Both the position numbers and the translations under genes were made by a program. From NCBI RefSeq assembly GCF_039680535.1, contig NZ_JBDKSS010000013.1, positions 248,001 through 312,000 on the forward strand: 64,000 nt of DNA, written 5' to 3'. Below the pieces are notes generated by a model that was given only the letters and a program-made list of their open reading frames with translations, was not told the DNA's origin and did no database searches. The stretch is from Parvibaculum sp039680535. Lineage in GTDB: Bacteria > Pseudomonadota > Alphaproteobacteria > Parvibaculales > Parvibaculaceae. Position 1 is the first letter of the stretch. Every line of letters starts with the position of its first letter. Below, piece by piece: positions 33,617 to 42,656 of the stretch.

Positions 33617-35224
33617 ATGTCCCTCGACAAGCATCTGTTCTTCATCCTGCCTGGAATGCCCGTGCCTGCTTCGGCGAATGCCGACACTATGGGGTCGAAG
33701 GCCTATGGGCTCATGCGGCTGGTGCGATTGGGGCTCAACGTGCCGCCGGCCTTCGTGCTGGGGACGGATATCTGCCGGACATATCTCGCGCGTGGCGAAC
33801 TTCCAGGCGGGACGCGCGAACTTCTTGCCCGGGGATTGCGTGAACTTGAGGGCGCCACGGGCCGGACCTTCGGCGGCAGGCGGCGACCGCTTTTTGTGTC
33901 CGTGCGGTCGGGCGCGCCCGTTTCCATGCCGGGCATGATGGAAACGGTGCTCAATATCGGTCTCAACGACCAGACGGTGCGGGGTTTCCTGCGCATGACG
34001 GGCAATCCGCGACAGGTTCAGGATAGCTATCGCCGCCTCGTGCGCGACTTCACGGAAGTCGTCAGGGAGGCGGACGCCGCCCCGTTCGAGGCGCTGGCGG
34101 AAGCACGCGCGACGGAGGAGGGGCTTGTCAGCACGCGCGATCTCGACAGCCGCGCGCTGGCCGCAATCGCACAGGAATCTCTGTCGCTTTCGCTCGCCTT
34201 GACCGGAGAGCCCTTTCCGCAGGACCCCATGGAGCAGCTTGTCTCGGCGGTCGAGGCGGTCTTCCGCTCATGGACGAGCGACAAGGCGAAACGCTACCGC
34301 GCGCTCAATGGCATCGGCGAACATATGGGAACAGCCGTCACCGTGCAGGCCATGGTGTTCGGCAATATGGGCGCGACATCCGGCGCGGGCGTCGGCTTCA
34401 CGCGCGATCCGGCGACGGGGGAGAAGCAGCCCTATCTCGATTTCCTGTTCAACGCGCAAGGGGAGGATGTCGTATCGGGGCGCCACGCGGTCCACGATAC
34501 CGAACGCCTGCCGCAGCGCCTTCCCGCTGTCGCGGATGAGCTCATGCGTATGAAGGATGCGCTCGAGGCCGAGTTCCGCGACATGCAGGACTTCGAGTTC
34601 ACCGTCGAGGAGGGGCGGCTCTATCTTCTTCAGACGCGAAACGGCAAGCGCATGCCGTGGGCGGCGTTGCGCATGGCAGTCGACATGGTGCATGAGGGCC
34701 TGATCACGCCGGCGGATGCGCTGAAGCGGCTTGATGGCGTCGATCTCGACAGGCTGGAGCGTCTTCGCCTTGCGGGTGACGATGTCTCGCCGCTCGCAGA
34801 GGCGGTTCCTGCCAGCATCGGCACCGCCGTTGGGCGCATCGCCTTCGATCCGAAGCGCGCTGCGGAATTCGCGGCCGAGGGCAAGCGCGCCATTCTCGTC
34901 CGCGACGACATTTCGACTGGCGATATCGAGGGCATCGCGGCCGCCGAAGGCGTGCTCACCGCGGCGGGCGGGCGCACCTCGCATGCGGCGGTGGTGGCGC
35001 GGCAACTCGGCAAGGTCTGCCTCGTCGGCTGTTCGGCGCTGCGCATCCTGCCCGAGAAGGGTTCCTGCACGATCGGCGGCAGAGAGTTCCGCGAGGGTGA
35101 CGAATTGACGCTCGACGGCGACTCCGGACGCATTTTTGCCGGTAGCCTCTCCGTCGTTCGCGAGCGGCCCGAGGCGGCTCTCGCGGAGGTCGAGAACTGG
35201 CGGCGATCCGCCGCCGTGGCGTGA
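33617..35224 (+). CDS. PPDK-like protein lacking the PEP/pyruvate-binding domain
   Basis: A 535-residue protein with the N-terminal two domains of pyruvate phosphate dikinase. The ATP-grasp part has GSKAYGLMRLVRLGLNVPPA, SGAPVSMPGMMETVLNIGLN and NAQGEDVVSG. The swivelling phosphohistidine domain has GGRTSHAAVVARQLGK with the catalytic His. Full PPDK is ~870-900 residues; the whole C-terminal barrel with its catalytic Cys is absent, and the reading frame ends cleanly, without a frameshifted remnant downstream. It could phosphorylate its own His from ATP and Pi but cannot make PEP alone. Coupled to the DUF47 fusion gene upstream (3-base gap). Confidence 0.8.
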   Translation: MSLDKHLFFILPGMPVPASANADTMGSKAYGLMRLVRLGLNVPPAFVLGTDICRTYLARGELPGGTRELLARGLRELEGATGRTFGGRRRPLFVSVRSGAPVSMPGMMETVLNIGLNDQTVRGFLRMTGNPRQVQDSYRRLVRDFTEVVREADAAPFEALAEARATEEGLVSTRDLDSRALAAIAQESLSLSLALTGEPFPQDPMEQLVSAVEAVFRSWTSDKAKRYRALNGIGEHMGTAVTVQAMVFGNMGATSGAGVGFTRDPATGEKQPYLDFLFNAQGEDVVSGRHAVHDTERLPQRLPAVADELMRMKDALEAEFRDMQDFEFTVEEGRLYLLQTRNGKRMPWAALRMAVDMVHEGLITPADALKRLDGVDLDRLERLRLAGDDVSPLAEAVPASIGTAVGRIAFDPKRAAEFAAEGKRAILVRDDISTGDIEGIAAAEGVLTAAGGRTSHAAVVARQLGKVCLVGCSALRILPEKGSCTIGGREFREGDELTLDGDSGRIFAGSLSVVRERPEAALAEVENWRRSAAVA

Positions 35225-35227
35225 GGA

Positions 35228-36538
35228 TCAGCGGAAAAGGCCGCGCTGTCTCGGCTCCTTCACGAAGCCGAGCACGATGCCGAAGGACAGCGCCAGCGTC
35301 AGTGTCGAGATGACGAAGACGGTGGTGAATGACGAGCCATGCGCGATCAGGCCGCCGAGAAGCGGGCCGAGCGCGTTCATCGCCGAGGTTGCCGTATTCA
35401 TGATGGCGATGCGCATGGCGAGATCCTCGCGCACGCCGAACTCTAGGATCATGTTCTGCGTGCTGTTCTGAAAGCCCGCCTGACCTGCGCCAAGCCCCGC
35501 AAATACGACGACCAGCGGCCAGAGCTGATCCACCGTCATCAGCGTGACGGTCGAGATGGCCCAGAGTCCGACCGACAGAAGGAAGACGATGCGGTTGCCC
35601 GCGCGGTCGGCGAGCGCGCCCCAGATGAGGTTCGCGCCCGTTTGCGAAAGCAGGAAGGCGGTCGAGAGTATGCCGAGCGTCGTGCCGGACAGGCCGATGG
35701 AGCGGCCCGCATAAAGGACATAGAAGGGAACGGCGAGCGTGCCGAGGGCCGCGAGCGCCGACGCAATATAGAAATGTGTGAGTTCCTTATCCTCGCGCAG
35801 CAGATTGGGAATCTCGCGCATGCGCAGCGCGAAGCTCGTTCGGGCGCGCACCTCGGGCGATTCCGGTTCGCGCACGAACATGAGCGTCGAAAGGCCGATC
35901 GACGTCAGTATGAAGGCAACGAGGAAGGTCGTGGCGTAGCCGTTGCCGAGCGCATGCGCCTCGACGAAATACTTGCCGCCCAGATAGGCGACACCCGAAG
36001 CGGTGAGACCTGCCGCGAAATTGCGAAAGCCGGTGAGCCGTCCGCGGAGCCTGAGCGGGATCACCTTGGCGAGCAGGATCTGGAAGATCACGGACTGCAC
36101 GCCGTTGAAAAGACCGAACATGCAGAGGAAGACGCAGGCGAAGATCAGCGCCCAATGGTCGGGCAGGAAATAGCCGCTGAGCGCCAGACCGAGCACGCCG
36201 CCCCGCATGCCCCAGCCGACCAGCAGGCCCATTGAGAGCACGCGCCGCCTGTGCTCGACCAGCGTCGCCCCAAGCGTCGAGGAGAGCGCGTTGCCGAGCC
36301 ATTGCGAGGCGAGCGCGAGGCCGACCGCGAATTCGGAGCCCGAGAGAAGATAGATATAGGCCGGAACGAAGGTCGGCGCGGTGACGAGGCGGAACCCGGT
36401 CTGGCCGAGAAGGCCATGGGCGAGATTGGCGGCAAAGTTGCGCTTGAGGTTCTTTTCGACCTCAGCGTGATAAGCCACTTCCGCTGCAAGCCGCGCATCG
36501 GAAGTGCCCGCTTGCGCAACGCTCTGCCCGTCGTTCAT
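35228..36538 (-). CDS. MFS transporter
   Basis: A 436-residue carrier with 12 predicted membrane helices. The loop between helices 2 and 3 has GATLVEHRRRVLSMGLLVGW, a variant of the MFS A-motif, and the second half has the repeat WGALADRAGNRIVFLLSVG. Substrate unknown. The ATG at 36538 is preferred (AAGGAGG 9 bases before), though a GTG one codon earlier is possible. It ends 3 bases from the PPDK-like gene stop (convergent) and starts divergently from the phytase-like autotransporter, sharing its promoter region. Confidence 0.85.
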   Translation of the reverse strand: MNDGQSVAQAGTSDARLAAEVAYHAEVEKNLKRNFAANLAHGLLGQTGFRLVTAPTFVPAYIYLLSGSEFAVGLALASQWLGNALSSTLGATLVEHRRRVLSMGLLVGWGMRGGVLGLALSGYFLPDHWALIFACVFLCMFGLFNGVQSVIFQILLAKVIPLRLRGRLTGFRNFAAGLTASGVAYLGGKYFVEAHALGNGYATTFLVAFILTSIGLSTLMFVREPESPEVRARTSFALRMREIPNLLREDKELTHFYIASALAALGTLAVPFYVLYAGRSIGLSGTTLGILSTAFLLSQTGANLIWGALADRAGNRIVFLLSVGLWAISTVTLMTVDQLWPLVVVFAGLGAGQAGFQNSTQNMILEFGVREDLAMRIAIMNTATSAMNALGPLLGGLIAHGSSFTTVFVISTLTLALSFGIVLGFVKEPRQRGLFR

Positions 36539-36621
36539 CACCCAGCTCCTCCTTGCGGGCCTCTTTTATGTGACCGGGAGGCGTCTTGACAGTCGCCATA
36601 TCTGAAAGCGGCCACTCCGTT

Positions 36622-36639
36622 TTGTAACAGCGGTGTCAA
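36622..36639 (+). promoter_or_regulatory. Candidate Pho box between MFS and phytase-like genes
   Basis: TTGTAAC-AGCG-GTGTCAA, direct 7-base repeats with a 4-base spacer; second half keeps the TGTCA core of the PhoB site. It stands 97 bases before the phytase-like start and 84 before the MFS start. A further CTGTAAT occurs at 36677-36683. A phytase-like gene is a logical PhoB target, but the match is partial. Confidence 0.42.
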
Positions 36640-36735
36640 AAATCATTCGCTGAATTGTTACCAACACATTGCTCCGCTGTAATGTGATCTGGGCATGAAG
36701 GCTATGGGAACGGTTTTTTCACCATAGGGGCTTTC

Positions 36736-39255
36736 ATGCGACCTTTCGTTCGCCGCGCCTTGTTCGCGGCCGCCAGTCTTGCCGTGCTTGCTGCGCATCC
36801 CGCGCTCGCCGCGGCTTCTTCCTACACCACGCCGCATATCGACACGACGCCGAGCGGTGTCGCGGAGACGACGACGCTGGGCGGCATTACCTTCACGAGC
36901 CGGGGCCTTGTGGGCACGGGCCGGCTTTCCGCTCAGACGGTGGATTTCCTGGGCGATACGCTCGGCTCGTTCTCCGGCATGGCCATCGACCGCTCGACCT
37001 GGCGGGTCGACTCCAGCGGCAATTACTCCTTCTCGATGTACACACTGCCCGACCGTGGCCGCAACGATCCGTCGGTCAGCCTGTTCTATGATTATGCTGC
37101 GCGCCTCAACGCCTTCGACGCGACCTTCACGCCCTATTCGGGTGCCGATCTTCCGGCCTCGACCAGTTCGCAGAACCAGCTCATCTATGAACAGACCGGT
37201 GGCATTCTGCTCACCGATTTCAACGGCAGCCCCTTCACCGGTTGGGATCCGGGAACTGGCACGATTGTCGAAAATGGCTTCCTGTTGCCGAGCCCGGCCT
37301 CGGGCGACGGCGCGGGCAAGGTTTCGCTCGACGCGGAAGCCGTGGTTTTCCTCGCCGATGGCAGCTTTTACATTTCCGACGAATATGCGGTGAGCATCTA
37401 TTACTTCGACAAGGATGGCCGTCTTCAAGGCGTGATCCAGCCGCCGGAGGCGCTGCTCCCCCATACGGCGGGCGTTATCAACTACAACTCACTCGCCGCG
37501 CCGAACACGGGTCGCCGCAACAACCAGGGTCTTGAGGGGCTCTCGACGACGCCGGACGGCAAATACCTCATTGCCGTGCTGCAGAGTGCGACCGTGCAGG
37601 ACACCGCAAACTCGAACCAGGCGAACCGCACCAACACGCGCGTTCTCGTCTATGACATTTCCGGCAATGCGACGCCGGAGAATCCGACGGGGCATTATGT
37701 CCTGCAACTTCCCACCTATACGTCCGGGGGGACGGGCGGGACGGTGAACCGCACCGCGGCGCAGAGCGAAATCCTCGCCATCAACGACTACCAGTTCCTG
37801 ACCCTGTCTCGCGACGGCGGAGCCGGTCTCGGTACCGATTCGACCTCGCAGCTCGTCTATCGCAGCGTCCTTCTCGTCGACATTCGCGGCGCGACCAACC
37901 TGGCGGGCACCGTCTATGAGACCGGCACTACGCCGATCGATACGCTGGTCAGCGGCAGCGTCGTGCTCGATCCGTCGATCACGCCGGTTTCCCAAACCGA
38001 ACTCATCAATATGCTGAACCCGACGCAGCTTGCGACCTTCGGGCTCACCACTTCGACTGCAAGTTCGACAAATCCGCTCTCGATGTCGGAAAAGTGGGAG
38101 GGCATGTCGCTGATGCCCACGCTCGACGAGGAGAACCCGCAAGATTTCCTGCTCTTCGTGTCGAACGACAATGACTATGTCTCGACGACCTGCACGATGA
38201 GCGGCGCGGACTGCTCATCCTCCTACGACAACGACAACATGATCCTCGTCTATCATGTGACCTTGCCGACGGCCGTCGATCCGCTCTTCTACAGCTACAT
38301 GGTCACGGAAGGCGCGGCGACGACGACGATGGTTGGCGACGCCGGCATCTCGGCGGCGGAAGAGGCCCTCACCTCGGTTCAGAACCGTCTCGGCGTTCTG
38401 CGGGGCGCGGCGGCGAGCGGCGGTACGATCGGTGCCCTCAATTTCTGGGGCGCGGGCTTCTACAATTCGGACGACCGTCACCATGACTATGTGAACCATG
38501 TCGAGGATCTGCGCGGCACGGCGGGCGTTGATGCCAATCTCGGCGGCGGCGTTGTCGTCGGCGGCGCGGTCGGCTTCGGCGGCGGCCACATGGAGCCTTA
38601 TGACGGCTTCCGCACCGAGTCGCGCTCAGTCTCGCTCGGCCTCTACGGCACCTACGACACGGGCAGCTTCTTCGCCTCGGCGGCTTACACCTACCTGCCC
38701 TGGATCGACTTCAACAAGATCGAGCGTCCGGCGGCTTATGGCCTCACGGCGACGGGCGACACTGGCGGCACCGCGCATAGTCTTTACGGCGAAGTCGGCT
38801 ATATGGTCGGCGTTGGCGGCATGACGAAGCTCGGTCCGGTCGCCTCGCTGAGCTACCTCAAGGCTGACATCGACGGTTATACCGAACATGGCGCGGCTGG
38901 TGGCAATGTCGCCTATGCCGACCGTTCGGTCGATCAGACGACGCTCGGTCTCGGCGGCGAAGTCATCGTTCCCTTCGACGATGTGACGCTGACGGGCCAT
39001 GCGGCTTACGACTTCGTGCTCAACAAGACCTCGGACAAGGTCAATCTCGCTCTGGCGAGCGTGGCCGGGGGCCTCGGCGGCGCGTCGGTTACGGTTCCGA
39101 CGCAGAACGAGGACGATGTGCGCCTCGGCGTCGGCGCACAGGGCAGCATCGGCAAGGGACAGCCGGTCGGCTGGTTCCTTGGCTATGACGCGCGCATTGG
39201 CAAGGAAGGCGGCGTTGCAAGCCTTCTCTCGGCCGGTCTGAACGTCGCGTTCTGA
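36736..39255 (+). CDS. Phytase-like esterase domain with C-terminal autotransporter barrel
   Basis: An 839-residue surface protein. Signal peptide to about residue 26 (HPALAAA). Residues ~45-530 form the 'esterase-like activity of phytase' beta-propeller (GGITFTSRGLVGTGRL, SGMAIDRS, LDAEAVVFLADGSFYISDEY, NNQGLEGLSTTPDGKYL). Residues ~560-839 are a 12-strand autotransporter barrel ending in SAGLNVAF with the terminal Phe required for outer-membrane assembly. A propeller passenger on an autotransporter is unusual, since most passengers are beta-helices. Likely a surface phosphatase/phosphodiesterase for phosphorus scavenging, but activity is unproven. Confidence 0.8.
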   Translation: MRPFVRRALFAAASLAVLAAHPALAAASSYTTPHIDTTPSGVAETTTLGGITFTSRGLVGTGRLSAQTVDFLGDTLGSFSGMAIDRSTWRVDSSGNYSFSMYTLPDRGRNDPSVSLFYDYAARLNAFDATFTPYSGADLPASTSSQNQLIYEQTGGILLTDFNGSPFTGWDPGTGTIVENGFLLPSPASGDGAGKVSLDAEAVVFLADGSFYISDEYAVSIYYFDKDGRLQGVIQPPEALLPHTAGVINYNSLAAPNTGRRNNQGLEGLSTTPDGKYLIAVLQSATVQDTANSNQANRTNTRVLVYDISGNATPENPTGHYVLQLPTYTSGGTGGTVNRTAAQSEILAINDYQFLTLSRDGGAGLGTDSTSQLVYRSVLLVDIRGATNLAGTVYETGTTPIDTLVSGSVVLDPSITPVSQTELINMLNPTQLATFGLTTSTASSTNPLSMSEKWEGMSLMPTLDEENPQDFLLFVSNDNDYVSTTCTMSGADCSSSYDNDNMILVYHVTLPTAVDPLFYSYMVTEGAATTTMVGDAGISAAEEALTSVQNRLGVLRGAAASGGTIGALNFWGAGFYNSDDRHHDYVNHVEDLRGTAGVDANLGGGVVVGGAVGFGGGHMEPYDGFRTESRSVSLGLYGTYDTGSFFASAAYTYLPWIDFNKIERPAAYGLTATGDTGGTAHSLYGEVGYMVGVGGMTKLGPVASLSYLKADIDGYTEHGAAGGNVAYADRSVDQTTLGLGGEVIVPFDDVTLTGHAAYDFVLNKTSDKVNLALASVAGGLGGASVTVPTQNEDDVRLGVGAQGSIGKGQPVGWFLGYDARIGKEGGVASLLSAGLNVAF

Positions 39256-39276
39256 TCTTTGCCGCTGAAATGAGTT

Positions 39277-39310
39277 GGCCCGCCGCGGAAACGCGGCGGG
39301 CCTTTTCTTT
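39277..39310. terminator. Strong terminator after the phytase-like gene
   Basis: Perfect 11-bp stem GGCCCGCCGCG / CGCGGCGGGCC with a GAAA loop and TTTTCTTT behind it. Lies between convergent genes and precedes the rlmJ stop by only a few bases. Confidence 0.9.
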
Positions 39311-39313
39311 ATC

Positions 39314-40150
39314 TCAAGGCTTCAGCCATTCGACCCGGGCCCGCGCGCCTGGGCCTTGCGCGAGTCTTTCCGCGAGCCAGCCATAAAGATCGGCGAGCGT
39401 GTCTTTCAGCGTCCAGGGCGGATTGACGATGACGAGGCCGCAGCCCGACATGCGCGCCGGATCGACGGCGCGGATATAGAGTTCGGCCATCAGTGTCTTG
39501 GCGGGGCCGCTCCGTTCGAGCGCGTCGAGGAATGCGCCGGAGACGCTGGGGTCCTTTACCGGGTACCAGATGAGATAGGTGCCCGTCGCCCATCGTGCCG
39601 TCGCATCGTCGAGACCTTCGAGCAGCACGTCGAATTCGTTGCGCGCCTCGAAAGGCGGATCGATGAGGACGAGGCCGCGGCGTTCCTTCGGAGGCAGCAT
39701 CGCCTTCAGCGCCGTGTAGCCGTTCATTTCGTGAACGCTGACCTGCGGGTCGCGGCTGAAAAGCGCCTTGAGGCTCGCCGCGTCGTCCGGGTGCAGCTCG
39801 CAAAAGGCGAAGCGGTCGCCGTCCCGCGCGAGTTCGCGCGCGATGAGGGGCGAGCCCGGATAGGACGAGGGGGAGGGGCCGATGCAGCCGAGCCGCGTGA
39901 GTGCCGCGAGATAGGGCGTGAGCGCGGGATGGGGCGCCGCTTCCGCCATGATGCGCGCGATGCCGTCATGAAATTCGCCCGTCTTTTGCGCCTCTTCGCC
40001 GTGAAGGTCGGTGAGGCCCGTGCCGGCATGCGTGTCGAGCAGGAAGAAGGGCTTCTCCTTCTGCTTCATGTGCTCGATGACCAGTGCGAGCGCGGAATGC
40101 TTCATCACATCGGCGAAGTTTCCGGCGTGATAGGCGTGACGGTAGTTCAA
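39314..40150 (-). CDS. rlmJ: 23S rRNA (adenine(2030)-N6)-methyltransferase RlmJ
   Basis: A 278-residue SAM-dependent N6-adenine methyltransferase acting on A2030 of 23S rRNA. It starts NYRHAYHAGNFADVMKH, as family members do, has the cofactor region LLDTHAGTG and the catalytic LIDPPFE (DPPY-type motif). The start is a TTG at 40150 with AGGAG upstream; the family N-terminus leaves no other choice. The TTG overlaps the stop of the MFS gene by 4 bases, so its translation is probably coupled. Confidence 0.9.
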   Translation of the reverse strand: MNYRHAYHAGNFADVMKHSALALVIEHMKQKEKPFFLLDTHAGTGLTDLHGEEAQKTGEFHDGIARIMAEAAPHPALTPYLAALTRLGCIGPSPSSYPGSPLIARELARDGDRFAFCELHPDDAASLKALFSRDPQVSVHEMNGYTALKAMLPPKERRGLVLIDPPFEARNEFDVLLEGLDDATARWATGTYLIWYPVKDPSVSGAFLDALERSGPAKTLMAELYIRAVDPARMSGCGLVIVNPPWTLKDTLADLYGWLAERLAQGPGARARVEWLKP

Positions 40151-41349
40151 GCGGACCTGCTCCTGACGACGAGAAGACCGGCGAGGCCGCCGGCCGTGAT
40201 GATCGCGCCCACATAAAATGTCGCCGCAGGTCCATAGCCCTGCCAGAGCATTCCGGCAATGGCGCTGGCGGCCAGAAGGACGCCGCCGCAGATGAGATTG
40301 AAAATGCCGAAGGCGCTGCCTCGAAGCGCGGACGGCGCGGCATCGGCCACCAGCGTCGAGAGAAGTCCTTGCGTGAGGCCCATATGGAGGCCCCAGAGCG
40401 CCACGCCAGCAAAGACGATGATGGGCGTCGTGCCTTCTGCGAGCACGATATCGGCGGCGATGAGGACTGCGAAGCCAAGCGCGAGGAGCGAGCGCCGGTC
40501 GAGCCTGTCGGCGAGCAGCCCCGCCGGATAGGCCGCCAGCGTATAGACGCCGCTCATCACCACCATGACGAGAGGCACATAGGCGATGGCAAGGCCCGAG
40601 GACTGTGCGCGGAGCACCAGAAAGGCTTCCGAGAAGCGGGCAAGCGTCAGCACGCCGGCGACTGCCACGACACCCCAATAGTGCCTGTCGAGTTCGCGGA
40701 GGTCTGCAAGCCGGAAAGGCGCCTTGGCTTTCCCGTCGTGATGTTCAGGCTCGCGCACCGCGAAGATGAGCACGAGAACGGCGACGATGGCGGGCACCGT
40801 CGCCACCCAGAAAACGGCCCTGATGTTGTCGGCGAGCAGCCACATGAAAAGAACGGCAAGCAGCGGCCCCGCCACCGCGCCTGCCGTGTCGAGCGCCTGC
40901 CGAAGCCCATAGGCCGCGCCGCGCTGCTCGGGCGAAACGATGTCGGCGATCAGCGCATCGCGCGGCGCGCCGCGTATGCCCTTGCCGATGCGGTCGATGA
41001 AGCGCGCGGCGAAAACGGCATCGACCGTCGTTGCCAGTGGAAAGAGCGGCTTCGTCAATGCCGCGAGCCCGTAGCCCACCACGGTCAGAAGCTTGCGCTT
41101 GCCGATCCAGTCGCTGATGACCCCTGAAAAGACCTTTGTGATGGAGGCGGTCGCCTCCGCCGCGCCCTCGATGAAGCCGACCGCGACCATGCTCGCGCCG
41201 AGTCCCGAGACGAGAAAGACGGGGAGCAGGGCGTGAACGAGTTCGGACGACATGTCCATGAACAGGCTGACGATGCCGAGCGCCCAGATGCTCGCAGGCA
41301 GGCCACCCCTGCGCGGTTGCGCCGGTCGCGAGCCGTCCATCATATCCAT
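40147..41349 (-). CDS. MFS transporter
   Basis: A 400-residue carrier with about 12 membrane helices. The A-motif region is SGVISDWIGKRKLLTVVGYG; the central loop has RIGKGIRGAPRDALIADIVS, a signature of the YfmO/'RhtX-like' MFS group. Substrate unknown. Three possible ATG starts lie within nine bases (41349, 41343, 41340); the longest is given. The start region overlaps the end of the DUF4010 gene, placing it in the ppk2-DUF4010-MFS-rlmJ transcription unit. Confidence 0.85.
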   Translation of the reverse strand: MDMMDGSRPAQPRRGGLPASIWALGIVSLFMDMSSELVHALLPVFLVSGLGASMVAVGFIEGAAEATASITKVFSGVISDWIGKRKLLTVVGYGLAALTKPLFPLATTVDAVFAARFIDRIGKGIRGAPRDALIADIVSPEQRGAAYGLRQALDTAGAVAGPLLAVLFMWLLADNIRAVFWVATVPAIVAVLVLIFAVREPEHHDGKAKAPFRLADLRELDRHYWGVVAVAGVLTLARFSEAFLVLRAQSSGLAIAYVPLVMVVMSGVYTLAAYPAGLLADRLDRRSLLALGFAVLIAADIVLAEGTTPIIVFAGVALWGLHMGLTQGLLSTLVADAAPSALRGSAFGIFNLICGGVLLAASAIAGMLWQGYGPAATFYVGAIITAGGLAGLLVVRSRSA

Positions 41350-42656
41350 CCGAGCGTGCGGAAGGCGACGAGGAAACCTGCGGCTGCGAGCGCGAAGAGC
41401 GCAAGCGCCGGCTTGAGCCCGTTGGTGCGGCCTGCGAAGGCGAGCGTGTAGCCGCCCTTCAACAGATTATTGGCCGAGGCGGCGACGAGAATGGCGGGAC
41501 CCGCGACGTTGACGTCGATGGCGCGCGCAGCGCCCTGTGCAATGTTCAGGACGAAGGGATCGACATCGGTGAACCCGGCCAGAAGACCGAGGGCGAAGAT
41601 GCCGCTCTCGCCATAGCGTGCCTTCGCCCATGTCACGGCGATAGACAGCGCGATGAAGAGGATCGCGAAGATGATGGCGGTCGAGAGTTCGAGCGGATTG
41701 GTCGGCGTCGTGGCCTCCGGCGCATCATTGGCAGTTCTCGGCGCGAACCACATGAGCGCGCCGCTTATGAGCAATCCGCCGGCGCAAAGAACGGCGATGG
41801 AAGGCAGGAGTTGCAGCGCGAGCGGCATGCTGAAGATGCCGACGACCGTGATGATGCGCAGGAACATGATGGCGGTGGCCAGCACGATCGCGGATTGCGT
41901 GCGCGCGGGCGCGGCCGTGCTCGCGTGGGCGCGGCGCGACAGCACGACCGTGGTCGCCGTCGATGAGTAGAGGCCGCCAAGCGCCGCCGAGATGAGGACG
42001 CCATGACGCGGCGCGACGAAGCGCTGCATCAGATAGCTCGCATAGGAGAGCGTCGAGACGGCAACAACGGCGAGCCAGACTTCATATGGCGTGATGTCGG
42101 TGAGCGTCGTCATCGGCTCATGCGGCACGAGCGGCAGGATGATGCCGGTGACGATCAGGAATTTTCCAAGTGTGCTGAGTTCCTCGGGGCCGAGCTTCGC
42201 GGCAAGCGCGTGGAGCCTTTCGCGCGCGCCGGTGAAGAGTACCGCCGCAACGGCGACGCTGACAGCGATCCAGAGCGGCGCGGCGAGCGTGATCGGCCCG
42301 AGAAGGAAGGCGAGGATGTTGCCCGTCGGCGCCATGATGCCGGCATCGAGCCGCGTCGGGATTTCATCGGGCTCGCTGGTTTCGGTGAGCTGATGCGTCA
42401 GACGTTCCCGGTAATAGATGGAAAGCCAGGTGCCCAGAATGGCGAGACCGCCCAGAAACAGTAGTCCGTGCTCCGGCTCCAGCGCATAGAGCAGCGCGCC
42501 GGTGAGCGAAAGCAGCGGAAAGGTCCTGACGCCGCCCGGCGGCTTGATGTGGCTTTTCGCAAAATATTCCTCGAAGGCGAGGCCGAGGAAAAAGCCGAGC
42601 GCGATGAGGACGGCAAAGCGTTCCGGGTCGATCGCCGGAAAGGAGAAGGTTGGCAT
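41340..42656 (-). CDS. MgtC/SapB-type DUF4010 membrane protein
   Basis: A 438-residue integral membrane protein. The N-terminal half resembles the MgtC/SapB helical domain (ALGFFLGLAFEEYFAKSH, FPLLSLTGALLYAL); the C-terminal half is DUF4010 with SSTATTVVLSRRA and FALGLLAGFTDVDPFVLNIA. The function of such proteins is not established; magnesium or phosphate stress roles have been proposed for MgtC itself. Its ATG overlaps the ppk2 stop codon by one base (TGATG arrangement), indicating tight coupling to polyphosphate kinase. Confidence 0.83.
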   Translation of the reverse strand: MPTFSFPAIDPERFAVLIALGFFLGLAFEEYFAKSHIKPPGGVRTFPLLSLTGALLYALEPEHGLLFLGGLAILGTWLSIYYRERLTHQLTETSEPDEIPTRLDAGIMAPTGNILAFLLGPITLAAPLWIAVSVAVAAVLFTGARERLHALAAKLGPEELSTLGKFLIVTGIILPLVPHEPMTTLTDITPYEVWLAVVAVSTLSYASYLMQRFVAPRHGVLISAALGGLYSSTATTVVLSRRAHASTAAPARTQSAIVLATAIMFLRIITVVGIFSMPLALQLLPSIAVLCAGGLLISGALMWFAPRTANDAPEATTPTNPLELSTAIIFAILFIALSIAVTWAKARYGESGIFALGLLAGFTDVDPFVLNIAQGAARAIDVNVAGPAILVAASANNLLKGGYTLAFAGRTNGLKPALALFALAAAGFLVAFRTLGWI

